Shown in pieces: positions 43,896 through 52,703 of a DNA stretch of 64,000 nucleotides. The stretch comes from Occallatibacter gabretensis (GTDB lineage Bacteria > Acidobacteriota > Terriglobia > Terriglobales > Acidobacteriaceae). The notes beneath the pieces were generated by a model. It ran no database searches, had not been told where the DNA came from, and worked only from the letters and a program-made list of their open reading frames with translations. The DNA lies in assembly GCF_001449115.1 (NCBI RefSeq), contig NZ_LAIJ01000002.1, positions 62,001-126,000 of the forward strand, written 5' to 3'. Each line of letters starts with the position of its first letter. The first letter of the stretch is position 1. The position numbers were made by a program, and so were the translations under genes.

Positions 43896-45794
43896 TTATT
43901 GGCTATTGTGAGCTGGTAGATTGCGGGCGATGAGCTGAGCTATATCGAGCAACTGCGGTGGCGTATCTGTTGCCGCGAGCGCGTCGCGGAACATGGTGTT
44001 GCAGAAGGGGCAGGCTGTGCCGACAGTAGTGGCTCCGGTGGCTACGAGCTCCTGCGCACGCACATGGCTGACACGCTCGCCGGACTCTTCGCCTAAAAAT
44101 GCGAGGCCGCCGCCTGCGCCGCAGCAGAAGCTGCGCTCCTTGTTGCGCGGGGCTTCGACGAGTGTGCCGGTGATCTGCACAAGCTGGCGCGGCTCGTCGT
44201 AGACGTTGCGATAGCGTCCAAGATAACAGGGGTCGTGATACACAATTTTTTCGTCGCTGGGTTTCTGCGGCAGCAGATGAGCGAAACGTGCCATGAACTC
44301 GCTGTGATGTTCGATTTCGGGCGGTGTGCCGTAGGCTTTCCAATCTTCTTGTATCGTGCGAACGCAGTGCGGGCAGATAGCTACGATCTTTTTGACATTG
44401 TTCTGAGCGAGGATTTCGAGATTGGCTTCCGCGAGCTGCTGAAAGACGAGATCGTTACCGAGACGGCGCACGGGATCGCCGGTGCATTTTTCTTTCTTCA
44501 GAACGCCGTAGCTTGTGCCCAGGTGGTTCATGACACGGGCGAAGGCAGATATGATCTCGCGGCCCTTGGGATCGTAGCCGCCCATGCATCCGAGCCAGAG
44601 GCAGTATTCCTGCGTGCCGTCAAAGACGGGGAAAGCTTCCTTCTGGATGAACTTGTCGCGTTCAAGCGCGCTGATGCCGAGCGCGTTTGAGCCGCGTTCG
44701 AGCTGGTTAAAGAGCTTGCCGCCGTAGTCGTCTTCCCATGCGCCTGTATTTACAGCACCGCGACGCAGGCCGATGATGATGGGCAGATGCTCAATGCCGA
44801 CGGGACACTGGAACTCGCATGCGCCGCAGGTGGTGCATTGAAAGACGGCCTCCTGCGAGTTGTATTTGCCGAGTAGAGGTTCTTCGGTTGCAGGGCCGAT
44901 GTCGTTGAGATACGAGCGCAGGCCGAGGATGATTTCTTTCGGATTGAGGACCTTGCCGGTGTTGTTGGCCGGGCAGTGCTCAGTGCAGCGGCCGCATTCT
45001 ACGCAGGAGTAGGCCTGCAGGCTGACGATCTTGGTCAAGTCCTGGCCGGCGACGAGACCAAAATCATCGTCATTGGCCAGCGGGGGAATGTCGCTGAACT
45101 CTCCGCGAGAGAGAAAGACCGTGACGGGGCTGAGCACGAGATGAAGGTGCTTGGTGTGCGGGATGAGCGGAAGAAAGATAAGCAGTGACAGCGTGTGCAG
45201 CCACCAGAGCGCGCGTGCTGTGGGCGAGGCATCCGTGGTGAAGAACGCGCCGAGGTACGTGACCATGAGCGCGAAGATCAGGAAGGCGATGAAGCCGGAT
45301 TCGTAGGAGAGCTTTTCGCCAAGCCAGCGCGGACGGACGAAGAAGCGGCGGATGAAGAGACCAACGATAGAAACTGCGCAGGTGAGCGCGAAGGCGGCGG
45401 CGAAGTAGAAGTAGAAGCGTCCGAACCAGCCTGAGAAGCCCTGACCGGTGGGGTCGAGGAAGCCGACGCCAAGACCGACGGCGGCATGGTTCAGGGTGAC
45501 GAGCGCAAAGGCGAGGAAGCCCCAGAAGACGAAGGCGTGTGCGACGCCAGGAAGCGGGCGCTGTGCGATGACTTTGGACTGTAGAAGGACCTCTGAGAAG
45601 AATTCCCAGATCCGACGGCCAAGCGGCGCAAGATGAAAGCCGGGATCATTTTTCGACTTGAGGATTTTGCGAAGGATGGGGTCGAAGCGCTGGAAGAAAA
45701 GTCCGGCGCTCGCGATGACCAGCGCGGCGAAGAGGAGCTTTTCGAGGAGTGAGAAGTGCTGCGGTTCAGCCAGCGTGGCGTGGAAAGAGAACAT
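43896..45794 (-). CDS. membrane Fe-S oxidoreductase, EtfD/EMO-like (ETF:menaquinone oxidoreductase)
   Basis: This 632-residue protein has an N-terminal membrane domain (about residues 15-245, six helices, NarI-like), a bis-[4Fe-4S] ferredoxin domain (CVECGRCTEHCPANN and CTTCGACEFQCPVG) and two CCG-type cysteine-rich domains (LWLGCMGGYDP; DPCYLGRYR; FCCGAGGG). This is the EtfD/EMO architecture, which passes electrons from ETF to menaquinone. ATG 45794 is chosen; upstream in-frame codons run into an ACAAGGG repeat. It is in one operon with etfBA, a sugar transporter and rbsK. Confidence 0.88.
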   Translation of the reverse strand: MFSFHATLAEPQHFSLLEKLLFAALVIASAGLFFQRFDPILRKILKSKNDPGFHLAPLGRRIWEFFSEVLLQSKVIAQRPLPGVAHAFVFWGFLAFALVTLNHAAVGLGVGFLDPTGQGFSGWFGRFYFYFAAAFALTCAVSIVGLFIRRFFVRPRWLGEKLSYESGFIAFLIFALMVTYLGAFFTTDASPTARALWWLHTLSLLIFLPLIPHTKHLHLVLSPVTVFLSRGEFSDIPPLANDDDFGLVAGQDLTKIVSLQAYSCVECGRCTEHCPANNTGKVLNPKEIILGLRSYLNDIGPATEEPLLGKYNSQEAVFQCTTCGACEFQCPVGIEHLPIIIGLRRGAVNTGAWEDDYGGKLFNQLERGSNALGISALERDKFIQKEAFPVFDGTQEYCLWLGCMGGYDPKGREIISAFARVMNHLGTSYGVLKKEKCTGDPVRRLGNDLVFQQLAEANLEILAQNNVKKIVAICPHCVRTIQEDWKAYGTPPEIEHHSEFMARFAHLLPQKPSDEKIVYHDPCYLGRYRNVYDEPRQLVQITGTLVEAPRNKERSFCCGAGGGLAFLGEESGERVSHVRAQELVATGATTVGTACPFCNTMFRDALAATDTPPQLLDIAQLIARNLPAHNSQ

Positions 45795-45813
45795 AAGCGT
45801 CCGTGACCACGAT

Positions 45814-45848
45814 ACAAGGGACAAGGGACAAGGGACAAGGGACAAGGG
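45814..45848. repeat. five tandem copies of a 7-bp ACAAGGG unit
   Basis: ACAAGGG is repeated perfectly five times from 45814 to 45848, just upstream of the EtfD-like gene start. It lies between this gene and the deaminase remnant. Confidence 0.9.
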
Positions 45849-45891
45849 ATGCTAAGGCCGGGACTTCCCTCAGACAACACCGCAAATGGTT

Positions 45892-46452
45892 TTATATTCC
45901 ATAGGCTGATTTAAGAACTGCGGCTACGCGCCTGACGATGCCGCCTTGTTCATTTTTCCACGAGCGCGGATTGTAGTAGTAATACCAGGGAATTCCGGGG
46001 TAATAGTGCTTCAACATGGGCGCGCACACGGCTGGACAAGGAATGCGCTAGGAGAAGACCTGCAGCACCTGTAAGCCGCGCTGCTGACGGAACCATTCGG
46101 CGGCGAGCATTTCCGAGTGGAGACCAACTTCGGCATCGGGCGTTTCGGCGCGGCCGAATTCCTTCACAATCTCTTGAATGGTGATATTGGGGTTTACTTT
46201 TACGTTTATCTGGCCATTCCGGTCACGAAAAAGCCACGCGGTGATGTTGATGCTGCCTAGAAGCAGCTCGCTGGTGAGGCCCTCCCTGCGGCGGTATGCA
46301 AGTGCTTCAGCGGGCAGGCGAAGGTCGCAGGGCAGGACATCATCCGGCCAGGAAGATGGAGTTTTGGCACAGCGAGCCTCCGCGGGCGGAATTATACCGC
46401 TGAGTTGTATCAGCAGCGCACGATCTTCGGCGAAACGATGCCTTTCGTTGCG
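45892..46452 (-). pseudogene. TAG-interrupted remnant of a deaminase-like protein (zinc-dependent)
   Basis: Reading the minus strand in one frame from 46452 to 45892 gives 187 codons with a single internal stop, TAG at 46048-46050, and the terminal TAA at 45892-45894. The text before the TAG ends in HSEMLAAEWF and RGLQVLQVFS; directly after it comes RIPCPAVCAPMLKHYYPG. The HxE (His at 46117-46119) and PCxxxC (Cys at 46036-46038 and 46024-46026) motifs, 23 residues apart, match the zinc site of cytidine-deaminase-superfamily proteins. No ATG, GTG or TTG exists in frame upstream of a GTG at 46174, so a normal start is missing. The upstream part overlaps the 3' end of the nucleotide-sugar dehydrogenase gene. 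Best read as a decayed gene; family and substrate are unknown. Confidence 0.6.
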
Positions 46453-47753
46453 TTACGGGTGTCGATCACCAGCTGCGATTGCTCGACGATAGCCTCGTAG
46501 TCGTAGGTGGTATGGTCGGTTACGATGAGGACCCCGTCGTACTGGCCGAGATTATCGAGCGGCGTATTGGTCATGTTGAGGTCATAGTGACGTCCGCGGC
46601 CAACTTTGGCGAAGTAGGGATCGTTGTAGTAGACGTGCGCGCCTTTTTCGCGGAGCAGCTCAATGATGGTGAGCGAAGGCGACTCACGCAGGTCGTCGAT
46701 GTCGCGTTTGTAGGCGAGGCCGAGTACAAGGATCTTCGAGCCCTTAATGGCCTTCGAATGCTCATTGAGCGCATCCGCCGTCTGCTCGATCACAAAGTAC
46801 GGCATCTTCGTATTGACTTCGCCTGCTAGCTCGATAAATCGCGTCCGGAAGTCGAACTCCTTGGCCTTCCACGAGAGATAAAAAGGATCGATGGGAATGC
46901 AGTGGCCGCCTAACCCAGGGCCCGGGTAGAAGGCCTGGAAGCCGAAGGGCTTGGTCTTCGCGGCGTCGATGACCTCGTGAATATCGATGCCCATGCGCAT
47001 GCAAAGCTGCTTGAGCTCGTTGACAAGCGCGATGTTGACGCAGCGGTAGATGTTTTCAAGCAGTTTGGTCATCTCCGCTACGGCGGGGCTCGAGACAGGC
47101 ACGACGCGGCGGAAGATAGAGCCGTAAAGCGCCGAGGCCAGCTCCACGGCGGCGGGACCGCAGCCGCCTACTACTTTAGGAATGTCGTGGCGGGCGACAG
47201 TATCATTGCCGGGATCTTCGCGTTCCGGTGAGAAAGCAACGTGCACTCCGGAGCCTTCAGCACAGGCGACCTTGATGCCATGCGGATTGCCTTTTTCAAG
47301 CAGAGGAACAACGATCTCTTCGGTGGTTCCTGGGTAGGTAGTGCTTTCCAGGACGATGAGCTGGCCTTCGTGAATCCACGGAGCGATGGACTCAATGGTG
47401 CCGGTGACGTAACTCAGGTCCGGCTCATGGTATTCGTTGAGCGGTGTGGGTACGCAGATGATCACGGCGTCCATCCCAGCGATGTGCGAGTAATCGGAGG
47501 TGGCGCAGAAGCCGGACTTTTGTGCTTCTTGAATGGCTTCGGGCAGGATGCGGACGATGTAAGAGCCGCCGGTGTTGAGGGTTTCCACCTTGTCTGCGGC
47601 AATGTCGAAGCCGGTAACGCGGAAGCGTTCCGCGGAGAAGAGAAGGGCCAGCGGAAGACCAACGTAACCCATTCCGACAATCCCCACGCGGGCTTCGCGG
47701 GAGGCAATGCGCTGCTTGACGTCGGCAAGCGAGCCGACCAGTGTTGTAGCCAT
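46410..47753 (-). CDS. nucleotide-sugar dehydrogenase (UDP-GlcNAc/ManNAc type)
   Basis: This 447-residue protein has the Rossmann motif VGIVGMGYVGLPLALLF, VESTTYPGTT and the catalytic Cys in GLGGHCIPIDPFYLSW. It oxidises a UDP-HexNAc to the uronic acid, probably as WbpA/WecC. ATG 47753 is preferred to TTG 47759. It is divergent from the epimerase gene and feeds the exopolysaccharide locus. Confidence 0.9.
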   Translation of the reverse strand: MATTLVGSLADVKQRIASREARVGIVGMGYVGLPLALLFSAERFRVTGFDIAADKVETLNTGGSYIVRILPEAIQEAQKSGFCATSDYSHIAGMDAVIICVPTPLNEYHEPDLSYVTGTIESIAPWIHEGQLIVLESTTYPGTTEEIVVPLLEKGNPHGIKVACAEGSGVHVAFSPEREDPGNDTVARHDIPKVVGGCGPAAVELASALYGSIFRRVVPVSSPAVAEMTKLLENIYRCVNIALVNELKQLCMRMGIDIHEVIDAAKTKPFGFQAFYPGPGLGGHCIPIDPFYLSWKAKEFDFRTRFIELAGEVNTKMPYFVIEQTADALNEHSKAIKGSKILVLGLAYKRDIDDLRESPSLTIIELLREKGAHVYYNDPYFAKVGRGRHYDLNMTNTPLDNLGQYDGVLIVTDHTTYDYEAIVEQSQLVIDTRNATKGIVSPKIVRC

Positions 47754-47898
47754 ACTCAATTGATTCTACGACCTGAGGAGTGTTGTCAAATTAGAGCCGC
47801 CTAATCAAAACGTATCAATTTAGAACATTTTCGAGTAATATCCACTCATTACCCCAGTGCAGCATTGTTTCATTACCCCGAGGAGGGGATTGACTGTC

Positions 47899-48909
47899 TT
47901 GGCGCGCTTTCTTGTGACGGGGGCGGCCGGCTTTATTGGCCGATCGATTGTGGCGGAGTTATTGCGGCGCGGCGAAACAGTGCGCGGCATCGATAATTTT
48001 TTAACCGGAAAACGGGAAAACCTGGTCGGCCTGGAGGGAATGGAGTTCCTTGAGGGTGACCTTACGGATCCGTTTGTCTGTATGCGGGCCTGCGCAGGCG
48101 TGGAGATTGCGTTTCATGAGGCAGCGCTGGCCTCAGTTCCGCGATCAGTTGAGGACCCGGTAGGCACAAACCGGAATTGCGTGGATGTCACAGTGAATCT
48201 GCTGGAGGCAGCGCGCGGGGCGCGGGTGCGGCGGGTAGTCTATGCAGGGTCTTCTTCTGCATATGGAGACACGCCCACGCTGCCCAAGCACGAAGCAATG
48301 CCAGAGCATCCACTTTCTCCCTATGGCGTGGCAAAGTTGGCGGGCGAGCATTACGTGCGATCTTTCACGCGTGTGTATGGCCTGGAGACAGTGGTGCTGC
48401 GGTACTTCAATGTCTTTGGGCCTTACCAGGATCCGGCCTCGTATTACTCCGGCGTGCTGGCGGTGTTTTGCCGCAAAATGCTGGCGGGCGAGCAGCCGAC
48501 GATCTTCGGCGATGGCGAGCAGAGCCGCGATTTTACCTACATTGACAATGTGGTGCATGCCAATCTTCTGGCTGCTGAAGCGCCGGCTGAACGCGTCTCC
48601 GGGCAGGTGCTGAATACTGCCACGGGGATCCGGAATACGTTGAATGACACCTTTCGCATTTTGCGTGAATTGACGGGCTACATCGGCGATCCGGAGTACA
48701 CCCAGGCGCGCGCTGGCGACATCCGCGACTCACAGGCCGATATTAGCCGCGCCGCGGAACTGATGGGCTATGTACCGTTGGTGGATTTTCGCGAAGGGTT
48801 GCGGCGGACGGTGGAGTGGTATCGCGAGACCGAGATTGCGGAAGGCATTTTCAAGCTGCACGGGCAAAGGGCGCGGCGGGTCACGAGTGTGGTGCCGGCG
48901 CTGGCTTGA
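47899..48909 (+). CDS. NAD-dependent sugar epimerase, WbpP/Gne-like
   Basis: This 336-residue extended SDR begins ARFLVTGAAGFIGRSIV (Rossmann) and has the catalytic SSSAYGD and YxxxK in SPYGVAKLAGEHY. It is similar to UDP-GlcNAc 4-epimerases of polysaccharide clusters. TTG 47899 is favoured, with AGGAGGGG at 47881-47888; TTG 47890 is an alternative. It opens the exopolysaccharide operon. Confidence 0.88.
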   Translation: MARFLVTGAAGFIGRSIVAELLRRGETVRGIDNFLTGKRENLVGLEGMEFLEGDLTDPFVCMRACAGVEIAFHEAALASVPRSVEDPVGTNRNCVDVTVNLLEAARGARVRRVVYAGSSSAYGDTPTLPKHEAMPEHPLSPYGVAKLAGEHYVRSFTRVYGLETVVLRYFNVFGPYQDPASYYSGVLAVFCRKMLAGEQPTIFGDGEQSRDFTYIDNVVHANLLAAEAPAERVSGQVLNTATGIRNTLNDTFRILRELTGYIGDPEYTQARAGDIRDSQADISRAAELMGYVPLVDFREGLRRTVEWYRETEIAEGIFKLHGQRARRVTSVVPALA

Positions 48910-48975
48910 GATGCGGGCTGGATAGCAGTGAATCGCTGTTTTTAGCTACAGAGTTTAGGAACCGAGGATTTGGGA

Positions 48976-51489
48976 TTGCCTGAGACCGCACAGCCACAAG
49001 GCGCTTCGCAACCGGCAGCCAGCCGCGCGGGCCATTCGATGTCCCTGCGCGCGGCGGTGGGAACGGTTAAGGCGCGCAGGCGGTTCGTACTGAGTGTGGT
49101 GGGCGGGCTGCTGCTGCTATGCCTGCTGTATTGCCTGATTGTGCCAAACCAATACGAGGCGAAGGCCCGCGTGGCGCTCCGCGTGGATGGCGGCGAAGTG
49201 ATGAATACCGGCACGAGAGGACAACCGCCGGCCACTTCCGCCCTGATGGGACAGGCCGAAGTGGAGACGCTGGCGCAGGTTTTTCGCAGTGACCAGCTTG
49301 CGTGGCGCGTGATTCTGGAGCGCAAGCTCTACGCGGAGCCCGCATTGAACGGATGGTTTGACCGAAAATTTCCGCATTTCAATCCAGCCGCACCGGATCC
49401 TGATGCGCAGGCGTATCTGCTGGAACGTTTTCAGCGCAGGCTGCATGTGGGCACGGTTCCACGCACGCTGCTGGTGGAGATCCGCTTCCGCACGCACAGC
49501 GCGGTGGTTTCTTCGGATGTGGTGAATGCGCTGATTCGCACATTTGTGCAGCAGCAGTCGGACTCTCGCCGGGCCGACACCGGGCAGGCCGTAGTATGGC
49601 TGGAAACGCAGCTTGCGGAGCTGAAGGCGAAGGCCGATGACCAGGATCGCAAAATTGCGGAGTTTGAAAAGAAGAACGGGATTCTGATTGCACCGGAAGA
49701 TCCGGGCAAAGAGCAGTCCGGGCAACATCTCTCTGCCATGACGCAGGTAGATGAGTTGTCAAAGGAACTCGTAACGGCGACCTCCGAGCGGATTTTGCGT
49801 GAAGCGGAATACAGGGCCGCAATGCAGGGCGATCCGGAACTGGCGCTGGCTTCCGATCCACATCTTGAAAATGAAAACAGTAATCTCTCGGCTTCCATCT
49901 TTCGGCAGATTCGCGCGCGCCGCATCGACCTGCAGCAGGAGATGGCGCAATTGAGCCTGGAGCACGGGCCGAATTACAGCAGAGTGGCGGAGATTCGCCA
50001 GCAGCTTGCAGACCTGGACAAACAGTTGCAGGCCGAGAACACAAAGCTGCGCGAGAGCCTGCGCGGCGCATGGCAGACGGCTATCGATCGCGAGCAGATG
50101 GTGAAGCGGAGCCTTGAAGTCCAGACCGGGCAGGGGTTTTCTGCCGTCGCCGCAATGGCGCAGTACGAGGTCATGCGCCACGAGGCAGACGCCACGCGCG
50201 ACCTCTACATCAGCACAGAGCAGAAGGTGCGGCAGGCGGGCCTGGAGGCAGGCGCGCATCCGGCGGATATATGGGTAGTGGATCCGGCGCGTCCGCCGGC
50301 CAAGCCCGCGGCGCCAAATCTTCCGCTGTATATGGCCATCACGCTCTTTGTTGCGCTGTGGCTGGCGTTTGGAGGCGCATTCCTGATGGAGTCCTGGAAA
50401 TCGTCTGGTGCGGCGCGCCTAGTTGCGCTGCTGCTTATATGCATGGCCGGTCTTGCGGCGCGAGCGCAAGCGCCGACGTACACCACCTCCGGGCTGCCGC
50501 AGGGAGTGACGAAGATGTCTCAGAGTTCCGACACAAGGATTACGCCGAACCCGCAGGAAGCGCCTCCAGTATGGAATGGCACCGGCACGAATACAGGCCC
50601 GGCTCCAACACAGGGAGGAATGGGCGCGGCTCCTGTGCCGGGGAAGCTCGGGCCGGGCGATCTGCTTGAAGTGAGCGAGTTTCATAGTCCTGAATTTCAT
50701 TCCACGGTGCGCGTCTCTCAGGCGGGCACCGTGACGCTGCCGATGATTGGCGAGATCAAGGTCGGAAGTCTCGCCGAGGCGGATGCTTCGAAGGCAATTG
50801 CCGCTGCGTTGATGGAAAAAGGAATGTTGTTGCATCCGCAGGTCTTCATCCTGGTCACGCAGTATGCCGCGCAGGATGTGAGCGTGCTGGGAGAGGTTAC
50901 GCATCCGGGTGTGTATCCGTACACGGCGCATCACAGGCTGCTGGATCTGATTGCGGCTGCATCTGGAGTGAGCCAGGCGGCCGGAAGCGTTGTGTCTATC
51001 TACAAGCGAGACACACCTGATACAACGCAGTTAGTGGCTCTGAGCGCGCAGATAGAAGATAAGAACGCCGCACAAGCGGCGGAGCGCAATCCTGAGCTCG
51101 AACCGGGCGACACAATTCAGGTAAGCCGTGCGCAGCTTGTATATGTGGTGGGCGATGTAATCCGTCCGGGTGGTTTTACGGTTGATCCCGCACAACAGTT
51201 GACGGTGCTGCAGGCGCTTACCCTGGCATGGGGACCGTCCCAGAATGCATCGGCACAGAAGGCGCTGCTGATTCGCGAGCAGTCCGGCGGAGGACGCACA
51301 GTTACGGAACTGAACCTGAAGCGCATGCTGCGCGGACAGGACCCGGATCAGCCGATACATGAGCGCGACATTTTGTACGTTCCGGATTCAATGGCGAAGA
51401 ATATCTTGAACCGGTCGCTCGAATCCCTGGTGCAGTCGGCTGTCGGAGTCAGCATTTATGCGGGTCTTGTGTACTCGCAGAGGTTCTAG
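48976..51489 (+). CDS. fused polysaccharide co-polymerase (Wzz/Wzc-like) and outer-membrane export protein (Wza-like)
   Basis: This about 837-residue protein joins two export components normally on separate genes. The N-terminal part (about 1-475) is a PCP/Wzz protein: TM1 (LSVVGGLLLLCLLYCLIVP, about 40-58), a long periplasmic coiled-coil, and TM2 (LYMAITLFVALWLAFGG, about 452-468), with no tyrosine-kinase domain. The C-terminal part (from about 500) is a Wza-like export protein with GPGDLLEVSEF and SLBB repeats (VSVLGEVTHPGVYPY; VYVVGDVIRPGGFTV). Between them is a signal-peptide-like stretch (LVALLLICMAGLAARAQA). TTG 48976 fits GAGGA at 48964; an internal ATG at 50386 could make the export part alone. 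Confidence 0.85.
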   Translation: MPETAQPQGASQPAASRAGHSMSLRAAVGTVKARRRFVLSVVGGLLLLCLLYCLIVPNQYEAKARVALRVDGGEVMNTGTRGQPPATSALMGQAEVETLAQVFRSDQLAWRVILERKLYAEPALNGWFDRKFPHFNPAAPDPDAQAYLLERFQRRLHVGTVPRTLLVEIRFRTHSAVVSSDVVNALIRTFVQQQSDSRRADTGQAVVWLETQLAELKAKADDQDRKIAEFEKKNGILIAPEDPGKEQSGQHLSAMTQVDELSKELVTATSERILREAEYRAAMQGDPELALASDPHLENENSNLSASIFRQIRARRIDLQQEMAQLSLEHGPNYSRVAEIRQQLADLDKQLQAENTKLRESLRGAWQTAIDREQMVKRSLEVQTGQGFSAVAAMAQYEVMRHEADATRDLYISTEQKVRQAGLEAGAHPADIWVVDPARPPAKPAAPNLPLYMAITLFVALWLAFGGAFLMESWKSSGAARLVALLLICMAGLAARAQAPTYTTSGLPQGVTKMSQSSDTRITPNPQEAPPVWNGTGTNTGPAPTQGGMGAAPVPGKLGPGDLLEVSEFHSPEFHSTVRVSQAGTVTLPMIGEIKVGSLAEADASKAIAAALMEKGMLLHPQVFILVTQYAAQDVSVLGEVTHPGVYPYTAHHRLLDLIAAASGVSQAAGSVVSIYKRDTPDTTQLVALSAQIEDKNAAQAAERNPELEPGDTIQVSRAQLVYVVGDVIRPGGFTVDPAQQLTVLQALTLAWGPSQNASAQKALLIREQSGGGRTVTELNLKRMLRGQDPDQPIHERDILYVPDSMAKNILNRSLESLVQSAVGVSIYAGLVYSQRF
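50371..50388 (+). promoter_or_regulatory. possible internal ribosome-binding site and start inside the PCP-OPX gene
   Basis: GGAGG (50371-50375) precedes an in-frame ATG (50386-50388) by 10 nt. Translation from here would give a 367-residue Wza-like protein beginning MESWKSSGAARLVALLLICM, a complete signal peptide ending near ARAQA. This would allow separate production of the export protein. Confidence 0.45.
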
Positions 51490-51491
51490 GC

Positions 51492-52703
51492 ATGCGTAGT
51501 GCGGCATGGGCGTTGATGGTGATCTTCACCTTTGCAGTTCCATGGGAGTACTCACTGGACTTCGGTGAGCCCGTCGGCAATGTGGCGCGCGTCGCCGGAG
51601 TGCTGCTGCTCTTCTTCATGATTCCCGCCGCGCTGCAGGCAGGACGCCTGCGTACGCCGAAAGCACTGCAATGGCTGGTAATGGCCCTATTTCTCTGGTG
51701 GAGCTGTTCGGCGATGTGGAGCATCGATACGGATGCCACGCTGGATCGGCTTCGCGGTGCATTCCAGGTGATGATGTCGGTCTGGCTTCTGTGGGAGCTG
51801 GTGGAGAAGCCCGAAGATCTGCGCATTCTGTTGCGCGCTTACGTTGCCGGAGCATGCGTTCTGGCAGCGCTGACGCTGGCAAACTTCGCATCACCCGACA
51901 CAGCGGATCAGGCGCGCTTTGTGGCTGAGGGACAGGATCCCAATGATGTGGCGCGCTTTCTCGATCTTGGTCTCCCGATTGCCGCGCTTCTCCTGAACTC
52001 GGAGCGCCGCTGGTGGGCAAGACTGCTTGCGCTGGGTTATCTTCCGCTGGGATTTCTGTGCGTGCTGCTCACCGGCTCGCGTGAGGGACTGCTGGCGGGC
52101 TTGCTGGCATTGGCGGGCGGCGCTGTGGTGCTCTTCCGGCGCAGGCCGGAGCGACTGGGTCCGGCGCTATTTTGCGTGCCGCTGCTCATTGCATTGATCT
52201 GGGCCGTGGTGCCGGAAGCCACTTTGGATCGGCTGGCCACGATTCCCGAACAGATGCAGGGCGGAGACCTGAATCAGCGGCTCAATATCTGGACAGCAGG
52301 ATGGCAGGCGTTTGTGCGCAGGCCGCTCTTCGGATCAGGTGCGGGAACCTTCGTTGCAGCTGCGGGTCTCGCGCCCATCGATACAGCGCACAATACGCTG
52401 TTGTCGCTTGTGGTCGAGGGTGGCATCGTAGAGCTGACCATTTGTGCAACCATCGTGGCGGCTTGTGTAGGGAGCGTGCGGCGCATGGCGGGTACATTGC
52501 GCATCGGCATGGGGACAGCGCTTGCCGTCTGGTGCCTTACGCTGCTTGCAGCCACCGTCGAGCAGAACCGCACCACGTGGGTTCTCCTTGGGCTAATCGC
52601 ATGCGCTGGACGCCTTGCCGTTGAGGCACCGGATGAAACCGCCCGCTGCTTTTCTACAGGGAGCGAATTGCACTCCGCGCATGCGCTGGCGGAACCGGCA
52701 TGA
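51492..52703 (+). CDS. O-antigen ligase/Wzy-type polymerase family protein
   Basis: This 403-residue integral membrane protein has about eleven TM helices and the Wzy_C pattern: a periplasmic loop with RFVAEGQDPNDVARFLD and LTGSREGLLAG, and RLNIWTAGWQAFVRRPLFGSGAGTF followed by DTAHNTLLSLVVEGG. It likely polymerises or ligates polysaccharide repeat units in the periplasm. It begins 3 bp after the PCP-OPX stop and overlaps the MurJ-like gene by 4 bp. Confidence 0.88.
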   Translation: MRSAAWALMVIFTFAVPWEYSLDFGEPVGNVARVAGVLLLFFMIPAALQAGRLRTPKALQWLVMALFLWWSCSAMWSIDTDATLDRLRGAFQVMMSVWLLWELVEKPEDLRILLRAYVAGACVLAALTLANFASPDTADQARFVAEGQDPNDVARFLDLGLPIAALLLNSERRWWARLLALGYLPLGFLCVLLTGSREGLLAGLLALAGGAVVLFRRRPERLGPALFCVPLLIALIWAVVPEATLDRLATIPEQMQGGDLNQRLNIWTAGWQAFVRRPLFGSGAGTFVAAAGLAPIDTAHNTLLSLVVEGGIVELTICATIVAACVGSVRRMAGTLRIGMGTALAVWCLTLLAATVEQNRTTWVLLGLIACAGRLAVEAPDETARCFSTGSELHSAHALAEPA

